From NCBI GenBank assembly GCA_002438345.1, contig DJUJ01000095.1:71001-83443 (forward strand): 12,443 nt of DNA, in the 5' to 3' direction. Both the position numbers and the translations under genes were made by a program. Positions 1 through 6,601 of the stretch are shown here, piece after piece. The notes beneath the pieces were generated by a model. It was given only the letters and a program-made list of their open reading frames with translations, did no database searches and was not told the origin of the DNA. Source of the stretch: Paenibacillus sp. UBA6285 (GTDB lineage: Bacteria > Bacillota > Bacilli > Paenibacillales > Paenibacillaceae). Every line of letters starts with the position of its first letter. Position 1 is the stretch's first letter.

Positions 1-605
1 ATCTTGACCAGGGTCGCTCGCTCAACCACCTTACCGCCGATTTCCTGCCCGAATACACAGCTAATCATTCGAACGTTTCCACCAACATACGGGGAGATGC
101 ATTTGCTGTATTCCTTGGAGGCCAGATTCAGAATGATGTCACTCTCCGAAAATAGCTGATCCGCCAGCTTCCTGTTCCAGAATTCGTAGATAGAATTGAA
201 ACCAGGTCCGCTAAGCTTAGCCTGCATCTCCAGCCTGTACGGAACAACTCCGTCAAAGGGCCGGACGATTCCATAGAACCCGGACAATATCCGTAAATGC
301 TGCTGAAGATATTCTAGCTCCTCCATTTGAAGTACCCCAGGTGCCATGTACTGGTACTGGATACCCTCATAGGAAAAGATACCCGGTGTAAGAATCTGTG
401 TTACATCCATATCCCGAATCCGCTCCACATTCAGCGTGGCGATGGCATCATTGCATTTCCATAGCGATTTGGCTTCTTCATAATTCAACTTTTGTAATAA
501 GGCCAGAAGAGTCTGCGACTCGCTTATGAATTGCGGCATCTGGCGGCAATCCAAAAAATCCGTGTCCCTCTTCATCTTCTTGGCAGGCGAAATAATGATT
601 CTCAT
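1..605 (-). CDS. yaaA: Peroxide stress protein YaaA (DUF328), 3'-truncated by window edge
   Basis: The minus-strand frame from ATG at 605 stays open to the left edge, giving about 201 residues of a family that is usually about 250 long, so the C-terminus is outside the window. The N-terminus reads MRIIISPAKKM, the signature opening of the YaaA/DUF328 family. Further in are the family-like stretches ILSGFYGIVRPFD and LNLASKEYSK. Family members are cytosolic and, in E. coli, limit free iron and DNA damage during hydrogen peroxide stress; that role is carried over by homology. A GGGAG ribosome binding site sits about 5 nt before the ATG. The region upstream on this strand is taken up by an insertion-element relic starting within roughly 50 nt, so the native promoter may have been displaced. 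Identification is confident from sequence pattern alone. Confidence 0.9.
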   Translation of the reverse strand, partial: MRIIISPAKKMKRDTDFLDCRQMPQFISESQTLLALLQKLNYEEAKSLWKCNDAIATLNVERIRDMDVTQILTPGIFSYEGIQYQYMAPGVLQMEELEYLQQHLRILSGFYGIVRPFDGVVPYRLEMQAKLSGPGFNSIYEFWNRKLADQLFSESDIILNLASKEYSKCISPYVGGNVRMISCVFGQEIGGKVVERATLVK

Positions 606-662
606 GATGCTCCCTTTTCTCTTTTCTTACCCCCATGGGGAATTTAACCACCAGTAGTCAGA

Positions 663-689
663 ATTCCCTCACTTCTAAAGTGGTGGAAT
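663..689. repeat. Left-end subterminal hairpin of the IS605-type relic
   Basis: ATTCC and CACTT arms pair with AAGTG and GGAAT across a 3-nt loop, with one C/T mismatch and one G-T pair. Imperfect palindromes at this position are the substrates recognised by the Y1 transposase TnpA in IS200/IS605 elements. The role is inferred from its position relative to tnpB. Confidence 0.6.
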
Positions 690-743
690 GAAAGGCTACA
701 GTCTTTCTCATCTAAGAAATTCCTTATATACGAACATTTGTGC

Positions 744-774
744 TATAATACTCCCGTTAATGTATGGAAAGGAG
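744..774 (+). promoter_or_regulatory. -10 box and ribosome binding site of the tnpB relic
   Basis: A perfect TATAAT lies at 744-749 with no convincing -35 box. An AAAGGAG ribosome binding site at 768-774 sits 9 nt before the TTG start at 784. This decides the tnpB start: the 32 codons open upstream of the TTG overlap the end hairpin and promoter and are not coding. Confidence 0.5.
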
Positions 775-783
775 TGGCGCGAC

Positions 784-1169
784 TTGCTCATCCTTAAAGC
801 GTACAAGTACCGGATATACCCCACGCTTGAACAACAACACTATTTTGCTAACGTATTCGGCTGTGTTCGCTTCATCTACAATAAGATGCTTGCAGATAAG
901 ATCGGGCACTATAAACAAACGGGAAAAATGCTGAAAAATACACCTGCTGTATATAAGAAAGCCTTTCCGTGGCTTAAAACAGTAGACAGCCTTGCCTTAG
1001 CCAATGCCCAGCTCCAATTGGAGAATGCGTACAACCAATTCTTTCGGAATAAGAATGTCGGATTCCCCACTTCAAAAGCAAAAAAACGAACCACTACAGC
1101 TTCACAACAAACAATCAAAACGGAACGATCACGATTCAAGATGGAAGGATGAAAATTCCAAAGCTTTAG
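784..1169 (+). pseudogene. tnpB: TnpB (RNA-guided nuclease / IS605 OrfB) N-terminal remnant, frameshifted
   Basis: Translation from the TTG at 784 gives LILKAYKYRIYPTLEQQ and then FGCVRFIYNKML, the standard opening of TnpB proteins (helix-turn-helix OrfB_IS605 N-terminal domain). At about 1063-1069 the frame shifts by one base, consistent with a 1-nt deletion: before it the frame reads KNVGFP, after it the next frame reads HFKSKK, then NHYSFTTNNQNGTITI and GRMKIPKL, ending at TAG 1167-1169. About 128 codons remain of a protein that is normally 350-400 residues. The whole RuvC-like catalytic core (Asp-Glu-Asp) and the zinc finger are gone. The bases at 1170-1207 (GTSLQAWGNLER then TAG) may be the original C-terminus brought close by an internal deletion. 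It cannot be an active nuclease. Confidence 0.85.
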
Positions 1170-1224
1170 GAACTAGCCTGCAAGCTTGGGGTAACTTGGA
1201 GCGGTAGCTCAATTGACCAAGAAG

Positions 1225-1250
1225 CACCCACCTCTTAGGTGGTGTGTAGT
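1225..1250. repeat. Right-end hairpin of the IS605-type relic
   Basis: CCACCT pairs with AGGTGG around a CTT loop, flanked by GAAGCA on the left and GTGTAGTTCAC on the right. In intact tnpB elements this end also holds the 3' part of the guide (omega/reRNA) scaffold, transcribed in the tnpB direction. Whether any usable RNA remains here cannot be judged from one copy. Confidence 0.6.
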
Positions 1251-1317
1251 TCACATGTAATCTTATCCTATCACACTTAATCTTAGTAGGCTTGGGACAA
1301 GTTCATGAAATTTTTCA

Positions 1318-1563
1318 CTACCGTCCGCTTTGCCCGCTACCGCCATCCGTACCTTGGCTGCCATTTCTTCTTGTCCCTCCATTCATGCCGGGAGAGCCAC
1401 CTCCATCTTTGGCCCTGCCATCGGTAAACCCCTGTCCCCCGTTCGCCCTTGACCCAGAGTAGGTACTCAATATCTTCTGTGCGGTAATGGCCTCACAGGA
1501 GACTAGCACCATGGAACAGCTAAGCACTGCTATAATCAAAGCAAGAAATCGCTTGGTCCGCAT
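1318..1563 (-). CDS. Small Gly/Asp-rich putative lipoprotein
   Basis: The frame from ATG 1563 encodes 81 residues. Residues 1-22 form a lipoprotein signal: a basic MRTKR start, a hydrophobic core, then the lipobox LVSC with the lipidated Cys at 23. The mature part (residues 24-81) is short, hydrophilic and rich in Gly, Ser, Asp and Arg, with repeated GG, DGG and NGG motifs and no recognisable domain. A ribosome binding site, AGAGGTGG, lies 7 nt upstream, which supports this ATG as a real start. The frame is also open upstream into a glycosyltransferase fragment, but that join looks accidental. It would be an outer-surface, membrane-anchored protein. The function is unknown. It may itself be a truncated gene, since only a low-complexity tail follows the lipobox and no terminator follows before the insertion-element relic. 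Confidence 0.55.
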   Translation of the reverse strand: MRTKRFLALIIAVLSCSMVLVSCEAITAQKILSTYSGSRANGGQGFTDGRAKDGGGSPGMNGGTRRNGSQGTDGGSGQSGR

Positions 1564-1572
1564 CTTTGAACC

Positions 1573-2170
1573 ACCTCTTAGGCTCGCCTCGGAGAGTTTA
1601 TTGCTGATTTCCACTTTAAATAGCTTCGTACTTTCTGCCTTATTATAATTTGCATCCTGCTGATAGATCGTATAGCTCTGCCAGTTATCCCAGAAACCAA
1701 ACGTCTCCAGATTGACCCCCATATTCAGCCACATATAAACAGGTGCGGAATTTGTATTAATCGGTTCATCTACGACATTCGTCGACTGCAGCACAGCATT
1801 TTGCGTCCAGCCGGGAACATTAAACAATAAAGCTGTGATAAACAAAGCGCCTAGAGCCTTTTTCACCCCGATCGCACGTATGTTGAACAAAAGACTGAAT
1901 ACCATAGTAATCAGAAAAATAATACCAATGCTTCGGAAATAGTTACCAACTGCCAGTAAGGTAGCTGCGAAGAGAATATCCTTCATGGACCTTCTTTTTA
2001 TAAATTTCACGGCAAAATATAAGGCACTTGTCAGGAAGGCGGTGGCTATCACATCGTTATAGATTAAATTACTCATGATAACCGCTCGTGTCAATACAAG
2101 CACATCCCCCGATTCATTAAAAGCATTATAAACACCCAAACTGAAAATCAAATGAACGTCCGATGTGTTG
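1573..2170 (-). pseudogene. GT39/PMT-type membrane glycosyltransferase fragment
   Basis: Minus-strand reading gives a polytopic membrane segment with NLIYNDVIATAFLTSALYF, then GNYFRSIGIIFLITMVFSLL, then GWTQNAVLQ, and a loop with NMGVNLETFGFWDNW. This matches the style of family 39 (protein mannosyltransferase-like) integral membrane enzymes, which move sugars from polyprenyl-phosphate donors and usually have 450-700 residues. Only about 195 residues remain. Neither end is natural: the 5' side runs into a terminator-like hairpin (2195-2229), and the 3' side stops at NKLSEAS and passes straight into the ribosome binding site of the lipoprotein gene. It is an interior fragment left by at least two deletions. 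The assignment to GT39 is by pattern memory and should be treated as probable. Confidence 0.6.
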
Positions 2171-2194
2171 AAATCTCGCAGCGAACAAACGTAA

Positions 2195-2229
2195 ATAGAC
2201 CGCCTCCCTCGCAAAGGGTTGCGGTCTAT
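2195..2229. terminator. Strong stem-loop, terminator-like
   Basis: ATAGACCGC (2195-2203) pairs perfectly with GCGGTCTAT (2221-2229). Inside, CCCT (2206-2209) pairs with AGGG (2215-2218) around CGCAA. On the plus strand a T-run (TTCTTTTT) begins about 9 nt after the stem. On the minus strand only TTTACG follows. It resembles an intrinsic terminator that has lost its original gene. It lies inside the open frame extending to 2262, which argues that this part of the frame is not coding. Confidence 0.45.
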
Positions 2230-2294
2230 ATTGTAATTCTTTTTGAGATGAAGATCATTCAAACCCTAGGAAATCCAAATCTTTCAGGAATCGA

Positions 2295-2931
2295 TTACTT
2301 CCTATTAAACTCTTTACCCTCTTCCTGCTCCATAAAATGCTCCAATAAATAAGCGGAACGGAACACATCAGCATAACGCTCGGAGATGTGAATTTTCAGT
2401 AGAATGAGTGACCATGAAAAATCATATCTAGGATCTCCCAACTGTCCGTTCGTCCAATCAATGACGGTAAATCGCTCCTTTTCCTCTACTATATTTCCTA
2501 TGTGGAAATCCCCATGAATGATACATTCTTGCTTCATTGGCGTTTGCTCCACTAGAGAAATCAATGCTTGATTAAGGTCTGCGTGCTCTCTTGCTTCTGG
2601 AAAAAAGTAATCGATGAAATCGTACTTAGGTATTTGTATATGTTAAGCTCACCATATCTATTGGATGTATTTTAGCTAAAATACTCGCGAGTTGCTTCAT
2701 TTTCTTATCATTCACTTTATGAATAGGCGATCCGTAAAATCTTGTTAACAACACCTTATTCCCGTCCGGGTTGATCCCCCAGCCCACTGGTTTAGAGACA
2801 GCTACCCCTCGTTCGGACAGGGCATTCAACAATCGATATTGAACCTGAACATCCGGTTTGGAGCTCTTACTCCACGATGTAACCATCTTTTCCATGTCTT
2901 TTACAAAAAAAGTGATCGCACCGATTTCCAT
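2295..2931 (-). pseudogene. Chimeric, frameshifted aminoglycoside-phosphotransferase-family gene with a VOC-type start
   Basis: Two frames together make one broken gene. Codons 1-17 from ATG 2931 (MEIGAITFFVKDMEKMV) look like the first strand of a VOC/glyoxalase-fold protein. From TSWSKSSKPDVQVQYRLL onward the sequence is that of an APH/choline-kinase-fold protein, joined within its N-lobe. The frame ends at TAA 2626-2628; one base later the other frame continues KYDFIDYFFPEAREHADLNQ and runs on to the stop at 2295. The second part has the catalytic loop IIHGDFHIGN (HGDxHxxN) and the metal-binding motif VIDW followed by GDPRYDF, so the kinase core was once functional. The C-terminus (EGKEFNRK) also looks cut short. 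A GGAGG ribosome binding site lies 5 nt before the ATG and belongs to the VOC gene. The product should be non-functional. The substrate of the ancestral kinase cannot be named; many relatives phosphorylate small metabolites rather than antibiotics. Confidence 0.75.
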
Positions 2932-2975
2932 AAAACCCTCCTACTATTCTAAATTATTCCTTTTCAATCGTAGCT

Positions 2976-3004
2976 ATAGTAGCATAGGCGGTAAAATATT
3001 GAAA
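2976..3004 (-). promoter_or_regulatory. Possible SigA-type promoter for the VOC-APH chimera
   Basis: On the minus strand TTTCAA (2999-3004) is followed after 17 nt by TACTAT (2976-2981), about 45 nt before the start codon. The spacing is ideal and each box matches the consensus at about four of six positions. It lies just downstream of the terminator of the neighbouring gene, so the broken gene would have its own transcript. Confidence 0.4.
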
Positions 3005-3021
3005 TGAACTCTAACAATAAT

Positions 3022-3049
3022 AAAAAGCTCTGTAGAAACTCTACAGAGC
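3022..3049 (-). terminator. Intrinsic terminator of the GNAT gene
   Basis: Perfect 10-bp stem (GCTCTGTAGA/TCTACAGAGC) with an AAC (minus: GTT) loop, followed on the minus strand by TTTTTATTATTG. It lies about 40 nt after the stop codon of the acetyltransferase gene. Confidence 0.85.
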
Positions 3050-3086
3050 ATAGTAGCGAGCATTCGCTGATAATCTAGTAATCTGT

Positions 3087-3992
3087 TTAATGGATTTCAT
3101 AGCAAACGGTAAATCTGAAACCGTACAACTCATAACCAATCTGAGTATATAGACGAATGGCCTTCTTATTGTCTCCATGCGTGCCCAATGTGGCGGTTGT
3201 TTTTCCCTGCTTTTTTAGATAATCCAGTGCGGTGCAGATGATGTTACGAGCGGCACCTTTTTTCTGCCATTCAGGAATGACGAATACATTCTCCGTTGCA
3301 CTTCTCTCGTCGGTGATTCTCCAGGTTGAGGTGTTGCCGATCAATTGATCGCCATGAAACGCGCAGAAATTAACGATTTCGGGCGATCCCTGCATCCATC
3401 CCAAATGGTTTAGACTCCACGCCACACCGTCAAAGGAAGCGAGTTCAGCTTGACGATATTGTTCCTGAGCTTCACTATTGTTCAGTGCAGTTGGCTTCAC
3501 CAGAACACCTTCTGGTAAAGGATACTCAGGAATCTCTCTACTCAGGTCAAATTTAAACACGACAATCGTATCGCAAATCGTAAATCCGCGTGCTAGACAG
3601 AAGCTCAACTCTTGGAGATTATCTGTGTCGATATATTGAGCCATGATAATACGCTTGTCTTGATATTGTGCTTTAATTTCTCTAGACCGTCCGATCAATG
3701 CTTCGATCAGCGCAGCTTTGATGTCTTCATCCTCGGCGTTCTCCGCAAATACGATTTCGTAATTAAGATATCGTTTAAAACTTGGGTCTTCGTCATGCCC
3801 AACCGCATGAAAGGTATCATGCTCCATCAGATGAGCAACGGCCAGAACCTCTCCGTCGCCACTCACTGCGCAGAACATATTTCGCTTATCCAGATCGCCA
3901 TGATACAGATATAGCATTTTTAGAACAAAATCCATGCCTTCAATTTGCTCCGCATCTTCATCCTTCGGATTTCGAATTACAAAGTCTTTCAT
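3087..3992 (-). CDS. Tandem GNAT-family N-acetyltransferase
   Basis: A 301-residue cytosolic protein with two GNAT-like halves. The C-terminal half (about 160-301) carries the acetyl-CoA binding motif A as VFVIPEWQKKGAARNII (residues 236-252, with the Q-x-x-G-x-A pyrophosphate loop) and motif B as TLGTHGDNKKAIRLYTQIGY (268-287), where the Asn and Tyr positions are typical of the family. The N-terminal half (about 1-150) has a degenerate GNAT pattern: FCAVSGDGEVLAVAHL as strands, then NLQELSFCLARGF as the equivalent of motif B. In such proteins usually only one half binds acetyl-CoA. The substrate is unknown. The start is ATG 3992; only a weak, distant GGAG (about 13 nt away) precedes it and no in-frame alternative start exists upstream. 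The gene stands alone between non-coding spacers and has its own terminator. Confidence 0.88.
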   Translation of the reverse strand: MKDFVIRNPKDEDAEQIEGMDFVLKMLYLYHGDLDKRNMFCAVSGDGEVLAVAHLMEHDTFHAVGHDEDPSFKRYLNYEIVFAENAEDEDIKAALIEALIGRSREIKAQYQDKRIIMAQYIDTDNLQELSFCLARGFTICDTIVVFKFDLSREIPEYPLPEGVLVKPTALNNSEAQEQYRQAELASFDGVAWSLNHLGWMQGSPEIVNFCAFHGDQLIGNTSTWRITDERSATENVFVIPEWQKKGAARNIICTALDYLKKQGKTTATLGTHGDNKKAIRLYTQIGYELYGFRFTVCYEIH

Positions 3993-4161
3993 TAATAAAC
4001 ATCGTCTCCAATCTTTTATGGTGCTGCAAAATATTTTGGATGATGGTTTGTTCTAAGCTGCAAATGATCTCTTAGTTAAATAATGGATGAAGCAGGCCAC
4101 GCTCAGCAAGGGAGAGTTTAGTTATAGTCGTTCTCACCAAGTGCACAAGTCAATCCGACTC
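3993..4161. other. Spacer upstream of the GNAT gene, no gene seen
   Basis: Both strands lack a credible coding frame. A minus-strand TTGTGC (about 4140-4145) with TATAAC 16 nt further on is a weak candidate promoter for the GNAT gene and would give a 5' leader of more than 100 nt. Nothing else was recognised. Confidence 0.3.
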
Positions 4162-4217
4162 AAAAATCAAAAGGGAGTCCCCCCGATAACCACTTTCATG
4201 GCTACCAGGAGACTCCC
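4162..4217 (-). terminator. Intrinsic terminator of the FG-GAP/VCBS-like repeat gene
   Basis: On the minus strand the arm GGGAGTC (4217-4211) pairs with GACTCCC (4179-4173), with a second inner stem TAGCCA/TGGTTA (one G-U pair). TTTTGATTTTT follows directly. It sits about 30 nt after the stop codon. Confidence 0.85.
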
Positions 4218-4247
4218 TCACTGTTAGGTATTAGCTTTGCTATAAGA

Positions 4248-6185
4248 TTATTTAGATTTCTTCACAGTCGTCGATTTAACTTGAAATGCTCCATTTTTGT
4301 AAGTAAGAACAGAAGTTTCTTCGCCTTTAACTACGGAAGTAGCTTGACCATGAATCGTTTTTGTTGCAACAATCTCATAGACTCCGTTTTTATCTACATC
4401 AGAAGCCTTCATTGTATTGTAGAGCGAACGCTTGCCATTCACTTTCACGTACTCGTTAAGAAGAACTTTAACACGACTGTCTTTGAAGGATACTACATAA
4501 GCATCAGTGCTGCCGCTGTTACCGCCAGAGTATACAGTAATCATGACATCTTTGGACTTATCTCCGTTGAAATCTCCAACGAAGTTGATTTTTGGCTGGT
4601 AACCCGTGAAGTCTTTGATATTACTGTTAATCACTTTTTTAGTCTTACCTTCGATAACGACGATGTTGATATCCGTAACCAGACCACCATTTGCGGCATC
4701 CTTGTTACCGATCAGTAATACGTTATCTGCAACGCCATTACCAGTTACATCCACTGTTTGTTTTGCCAGCAAAATTGTTTTTGCTGTTGTTGGAATTCCC
4801 TTAAGCTCAAAGCGTTTGCCAACGGTGTATTCACCAGTTGTAGTTGTAGTTGTAGTTGAAGGAGTTGGTGTAGTAGTCACTGGCTTGCTATCGGCTTTAA
4901 TTGTTTCTTTATTAACAACCTTGAAAGCACCGTCTTTGAATGAGAAAGTTGTTTTTTCCACACCTGTAACTACAGAAGTCGCGTCGCCATGAATTTTTCT
5001 AGAACCTACCAGGTCATATAAACCATCTTTATTAGGATCTAATTGCTCTAAAGTATCGAAAAATGCTGGTTTACCATCAACAACTGGCTTTTCACTCAGA
5101 AGTGATTGTGCCTTATCGCCTGAGAAAGATACTATGTACGCATCTGTCGTACCATTGTTACCACCGGAGTATGCTGTAAACATTACATCATTTGCTTTGT
5201 CGCCGTTGAAATCACCGATCCATTGAATTTCCGGTTTGTAGCCATCGAAACCGGTGATGTTTGAATCTTTCACTGTGTTTGTTTTGCCATCGACAACAAC
5301 TAGATTGATGTTGCTTACATAACCAAGCTCATCTGCTTTGTCTCCGAACAGATAGATTTTATCTTGAACGCCGTCTTTGTTAACATCATTAACTTGTTTT
5401 CTGATAAGAACGGTTTTATCTGTTGTCTTAACACCTTGCAATGCGAAAGGTTGTCCAACAGTCTGTTCACCAAGTGCAGGTTGCTTAAATGGGTCTTCTT
5501 TGGTAGTTTCTGTTTTGCTAACTTTGAATTCGCCATCTTTGAAAGCGAACCATACTTTTTCATAGCCTTTTACCTCGGCATTAGAATCGCCATAGATGGT
5601 TCTGATTCCAAGCAGCTCATTTACACCATCATTTTCCACATCAACCGCTTCTAATGTTTGGAATAATGAACGCTCACCTTTGATCTTCAAGTCTCCGCCC
5701 AGAATAATGGAAGGTGTTTCGTTCTTAAAGGTTACGATTCTAGCATTGGTAGATCCTTTGTTACCACCTGAGTACGCGGTAATCATTACATCAAGTGCAT
5801 GGTCATTATTGAAATCATTCACATAGCTAATTTTTGCATTCAAACCACCGAAGTCTTTAATACCGGCGTTTAACACTTTGTTTGTTTTGCCATTTACAAC
5901 GATGAGATTAATATTGCTGAAATCAGGAGATTCATTTTTGTCGCCGATGAGATATAGAGTATCTTTCACTCCATCCAAATCAAGATCAACAGTTCTTGTT
6001 GCTATCAATACTGTATTTGCGTTCGTTTGAACACCTGCTAGTGTAAACTTTTGTCCCACTTGATTAGTGGATGCTGCTACTGTTGAACTTGTTGGTGTTG
6101 CGACTGGATTCGCCATTGCTTGGGATGAGAAGGATGCTACAGCCGCTACACATAATGCAACGGATAATGTTTTTTTTATTTTCAT
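4248..6185 (-). CDS. Secreted protein of three FG-GAP/VCBS-like repeat domains
   Basis: A 645-residue exported protein. Residues 1-25 are a Sec signal peptide with a likely cut at AMA|NP; no lipobox, sortase motif or C-terminal membrane segment was seen, so it is probably released. Three homologous blocks start at VGQKF (43), VGQPF (243) and VGKRF (455), a period of about 200 residues. Each block holds three Asp-rich loops resembling calcium sites of FG-GAP/VCBS repeats: DLDLDGVKD, DFNNDHALD and DVENDGVNE in block 1; DVNKDGVQD, DFNGDKAND and DPNKDGLYD in block 2; DVTGNGVAD, DFNGDKSKD and DVDKNGVYE in block 3. Each block has a YSGGN motif (138, 339, 552). A Thr/Pro linker (about 436-452) separates blocks 2 and 3. 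The pattern suggests a beta-propeller-like, calcium-binding, cell-surface or extracellular protein; no catalytic residues were recognised. A GGAGG lies 8 nt before the ATG. It has its own promoter region and terminator. Confidence 0.85.
   Translation of the reverse strand: MKIKKTLSVALCVAAVASFSSQAMANPVATPTSSTVAASTNQVGQKFTLAGVQTNANTVLIATRTVDLDLDGVKDTLYLIGDKNESPDFSNINLIVVNGKTNKVLNAGIKDFGGLNAKISYVNDFNNDHALDVMITAYSGGNKGSTNARIVTFKNETPSIILGGDLKIKGERSLFQTLEAVDVENDGVNELLGIRTIYGDSNAEVKGYEKVWFAFKDGEFKVSKTETTKEDPFKQPALGEQTVGQPFALQGVKTTDKTVLIRKQVNDVNKDGVQDKIYLFGDKADELGYVSNINLVVVDGKTNTVKDSNITGFDGYKPEIQWIGDFNGDKANDVMFTAYSGGNNGTTDAYIVSFSGDKAQSLLSEKPVVDGKPAFFDTLEQLDPNKDGLYDLVGSRKIHGDATSVVTGVEKTTFSFKDGAFKVVNKETIKADSKPVTTTPTPSTTTTTTTGEYTVGKRFELKGIPTTAKTILLAKQTVDVTGNGVADNVLLIGNKDAANGGLVTDINIVVIEGKTKKVINSNIKDFTGYQPKINFVGDFNGDKSKDVMITVYSGGNSGSTDAYVVSFKDSRVKVLLNEYVKVNGKRSLYNTMKASDVDKNGVYEIVATKTIHGQATSVVKGEETSVLTYKNGAFQVKSTTVKKSK
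4837..4857. repeat. Hexanucleotide repeat coding for a poly-Thr linker
   Basis: Three exact copies of GTTGTA (plus strand) plus a partial fourth encode the run of Thr residues (444-450) in the linker between repeats 2 and 3 of the secreted protein. Unit gain or loss by slippage would keep the frame and only change linker length. Confidence 0.7.
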
Positions 6186-6232
6186 TGTGTTACCTCCGAT
6201 GGTTTATTAAGGTTGGTGTCGATTACCGTCTT

Positions 6233-6276
6233 ATTATAGTCCTACAAACCTAGGACAGTGTTACTGTAAGGTAACA
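6233..6276 (-). promoter_or_regulatory. Promoter with two operator-like inverted repeats
   Basis: A perfect -10 box, TATAAT, lies on the minus strand (6238-6233), about 48 nt before the start codon of the secreted repeat protein. Touching it is the inverted repeat GTCCTA-6 nt-TAGGAC (6239-6256); two bases further upstream is a second one, TGTTAC-6 nt-GTAACA (6259-6276). No -35 box can be read at 16-19 nt spacing. An activator or repressor binding here is likely, but which family cannot be said. Confidence 0.5.
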
Positions 6277-6542
6277 TTATCCTATTGAAATAAAACAATA
6301 ACTAAATAAAATATCCAATTCAGAGGAATATCAGGTGCTAAATAGTGCCAATTCATTTTGAGGAGAGCGTTTGCAAAATTAAAAATAATTGCTATTTCAT
6401 CAGTTATTTCAAGGGTTTTGAACAACCCTACTTTTTTTAATAGTTTGATAACAATTCTGTAAAACAGCATATCTACTTCAGCACGTGTGGAATAAGCAGC
6501 TGGTTTGAGTTGTAGTTGTTATGTGCATTTGATAAAAGAACA
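6277..6542. other. Intergenic stretch, no gene supported
   Basis: AT-rich spacer between the promoter region of the secreted protein and the terminator of the DUF4317 gene. A 62-codon minus-strand frame (6282-6470) ends in a hydrophobic stretch, but it has no ribosome binding site and no family resemblance, so it is not called. A small inverted repeat, AGGGTT/AACCCT, near 6410-6430 is followed on the plus strand by a T-run, but no plus-strand gene precedes it. Confidence 0.4.
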
Positions 6543-6587
6543 AAATGGGCTATCCCAAGTCTTTATCAAAGACTTTAAGGATAGCCC
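6543..6587 (-). terminator. Intrinsic terminator of the DUF4317 gene
   Basis: Two nested perfect stems: GGGCTATCC/GGATAGCCC (6547-6555 and 6579-6587) and AAGTCTTT/AAAGACTT (6557-6564 and 6568-6575) with a 3-nt loop. On the minus strand ATTTTGTTC follows. The stop codon is only about 15 nt away. Confidence 0.8.
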
Positions 6588-6601
6588 GCTGTTAAAAGAG
6601 T

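Larger units (their letters stand above)
648..1255 (+). mobile_element. Decayed IS200/IS605-group (tnpB-only, IS1341-like) element
   Basis: The element is recognised from three parts. A subterminal imperfect palindrome lies at 663-689 (outer arms ATTCC/GGAAT, inner arms CACTT/AAGTG). An N-terminal tnpB piece lies at 784-1169. A right-end hairpin (CCACCT/AGGTGG, about 1228-1242) is followed by TAGTTCAC, the usual look of IS605-type right ends. There are no terminal inverted repeats and no visible target duplication, as expected for this family, which moves through single-stranded hairpin ends. No tnpA is present, so any mobility would have needed a transposase from elsewhere. The exact ends are not visible from one copy; 648 and 1255 are estimates. 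At about 0.6 kb it is far shorter than an intact tnpB element (about 1.3-1.5 kb). Confidence 0.75.

Noticed and set aside
688..783. N-terminal extension of the tnpB frame from ATG 688
   Set aside because: This stretch is the end hairpin, -10 box and ribosome binding site of the element; the family start is the TTG at 784.
2295..2931. Active aminoglycoside resistance gene
   Set aside because: The frame is interrupted, the N-lobe is partly replaced and the C-terminus is cut short; substrate class is also not determinable.
4837..4857. Short tandem repeat as a possible CRISPR or phase-variation site
   Set aside because: Unit of six bases without spacers, so not CRISPR; unit changes keep the reading frame, so it cannot switch the gene off.
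4606..4992. Plus-strand frame of 128 codons with a run of Val
   Set aside because: It is antisense to the secreted repeat protein; the Val run is the mirror of the poly-Thr linker repeat. No ribosome binding site or family resemblance.
6282..6470. Minus-strand 62-codon frame with a hydrophobic end
   Set aside because: No ribosome binding site, no recognised family, AT-rich spacer. Composition alone explains the hydrophobic residues.
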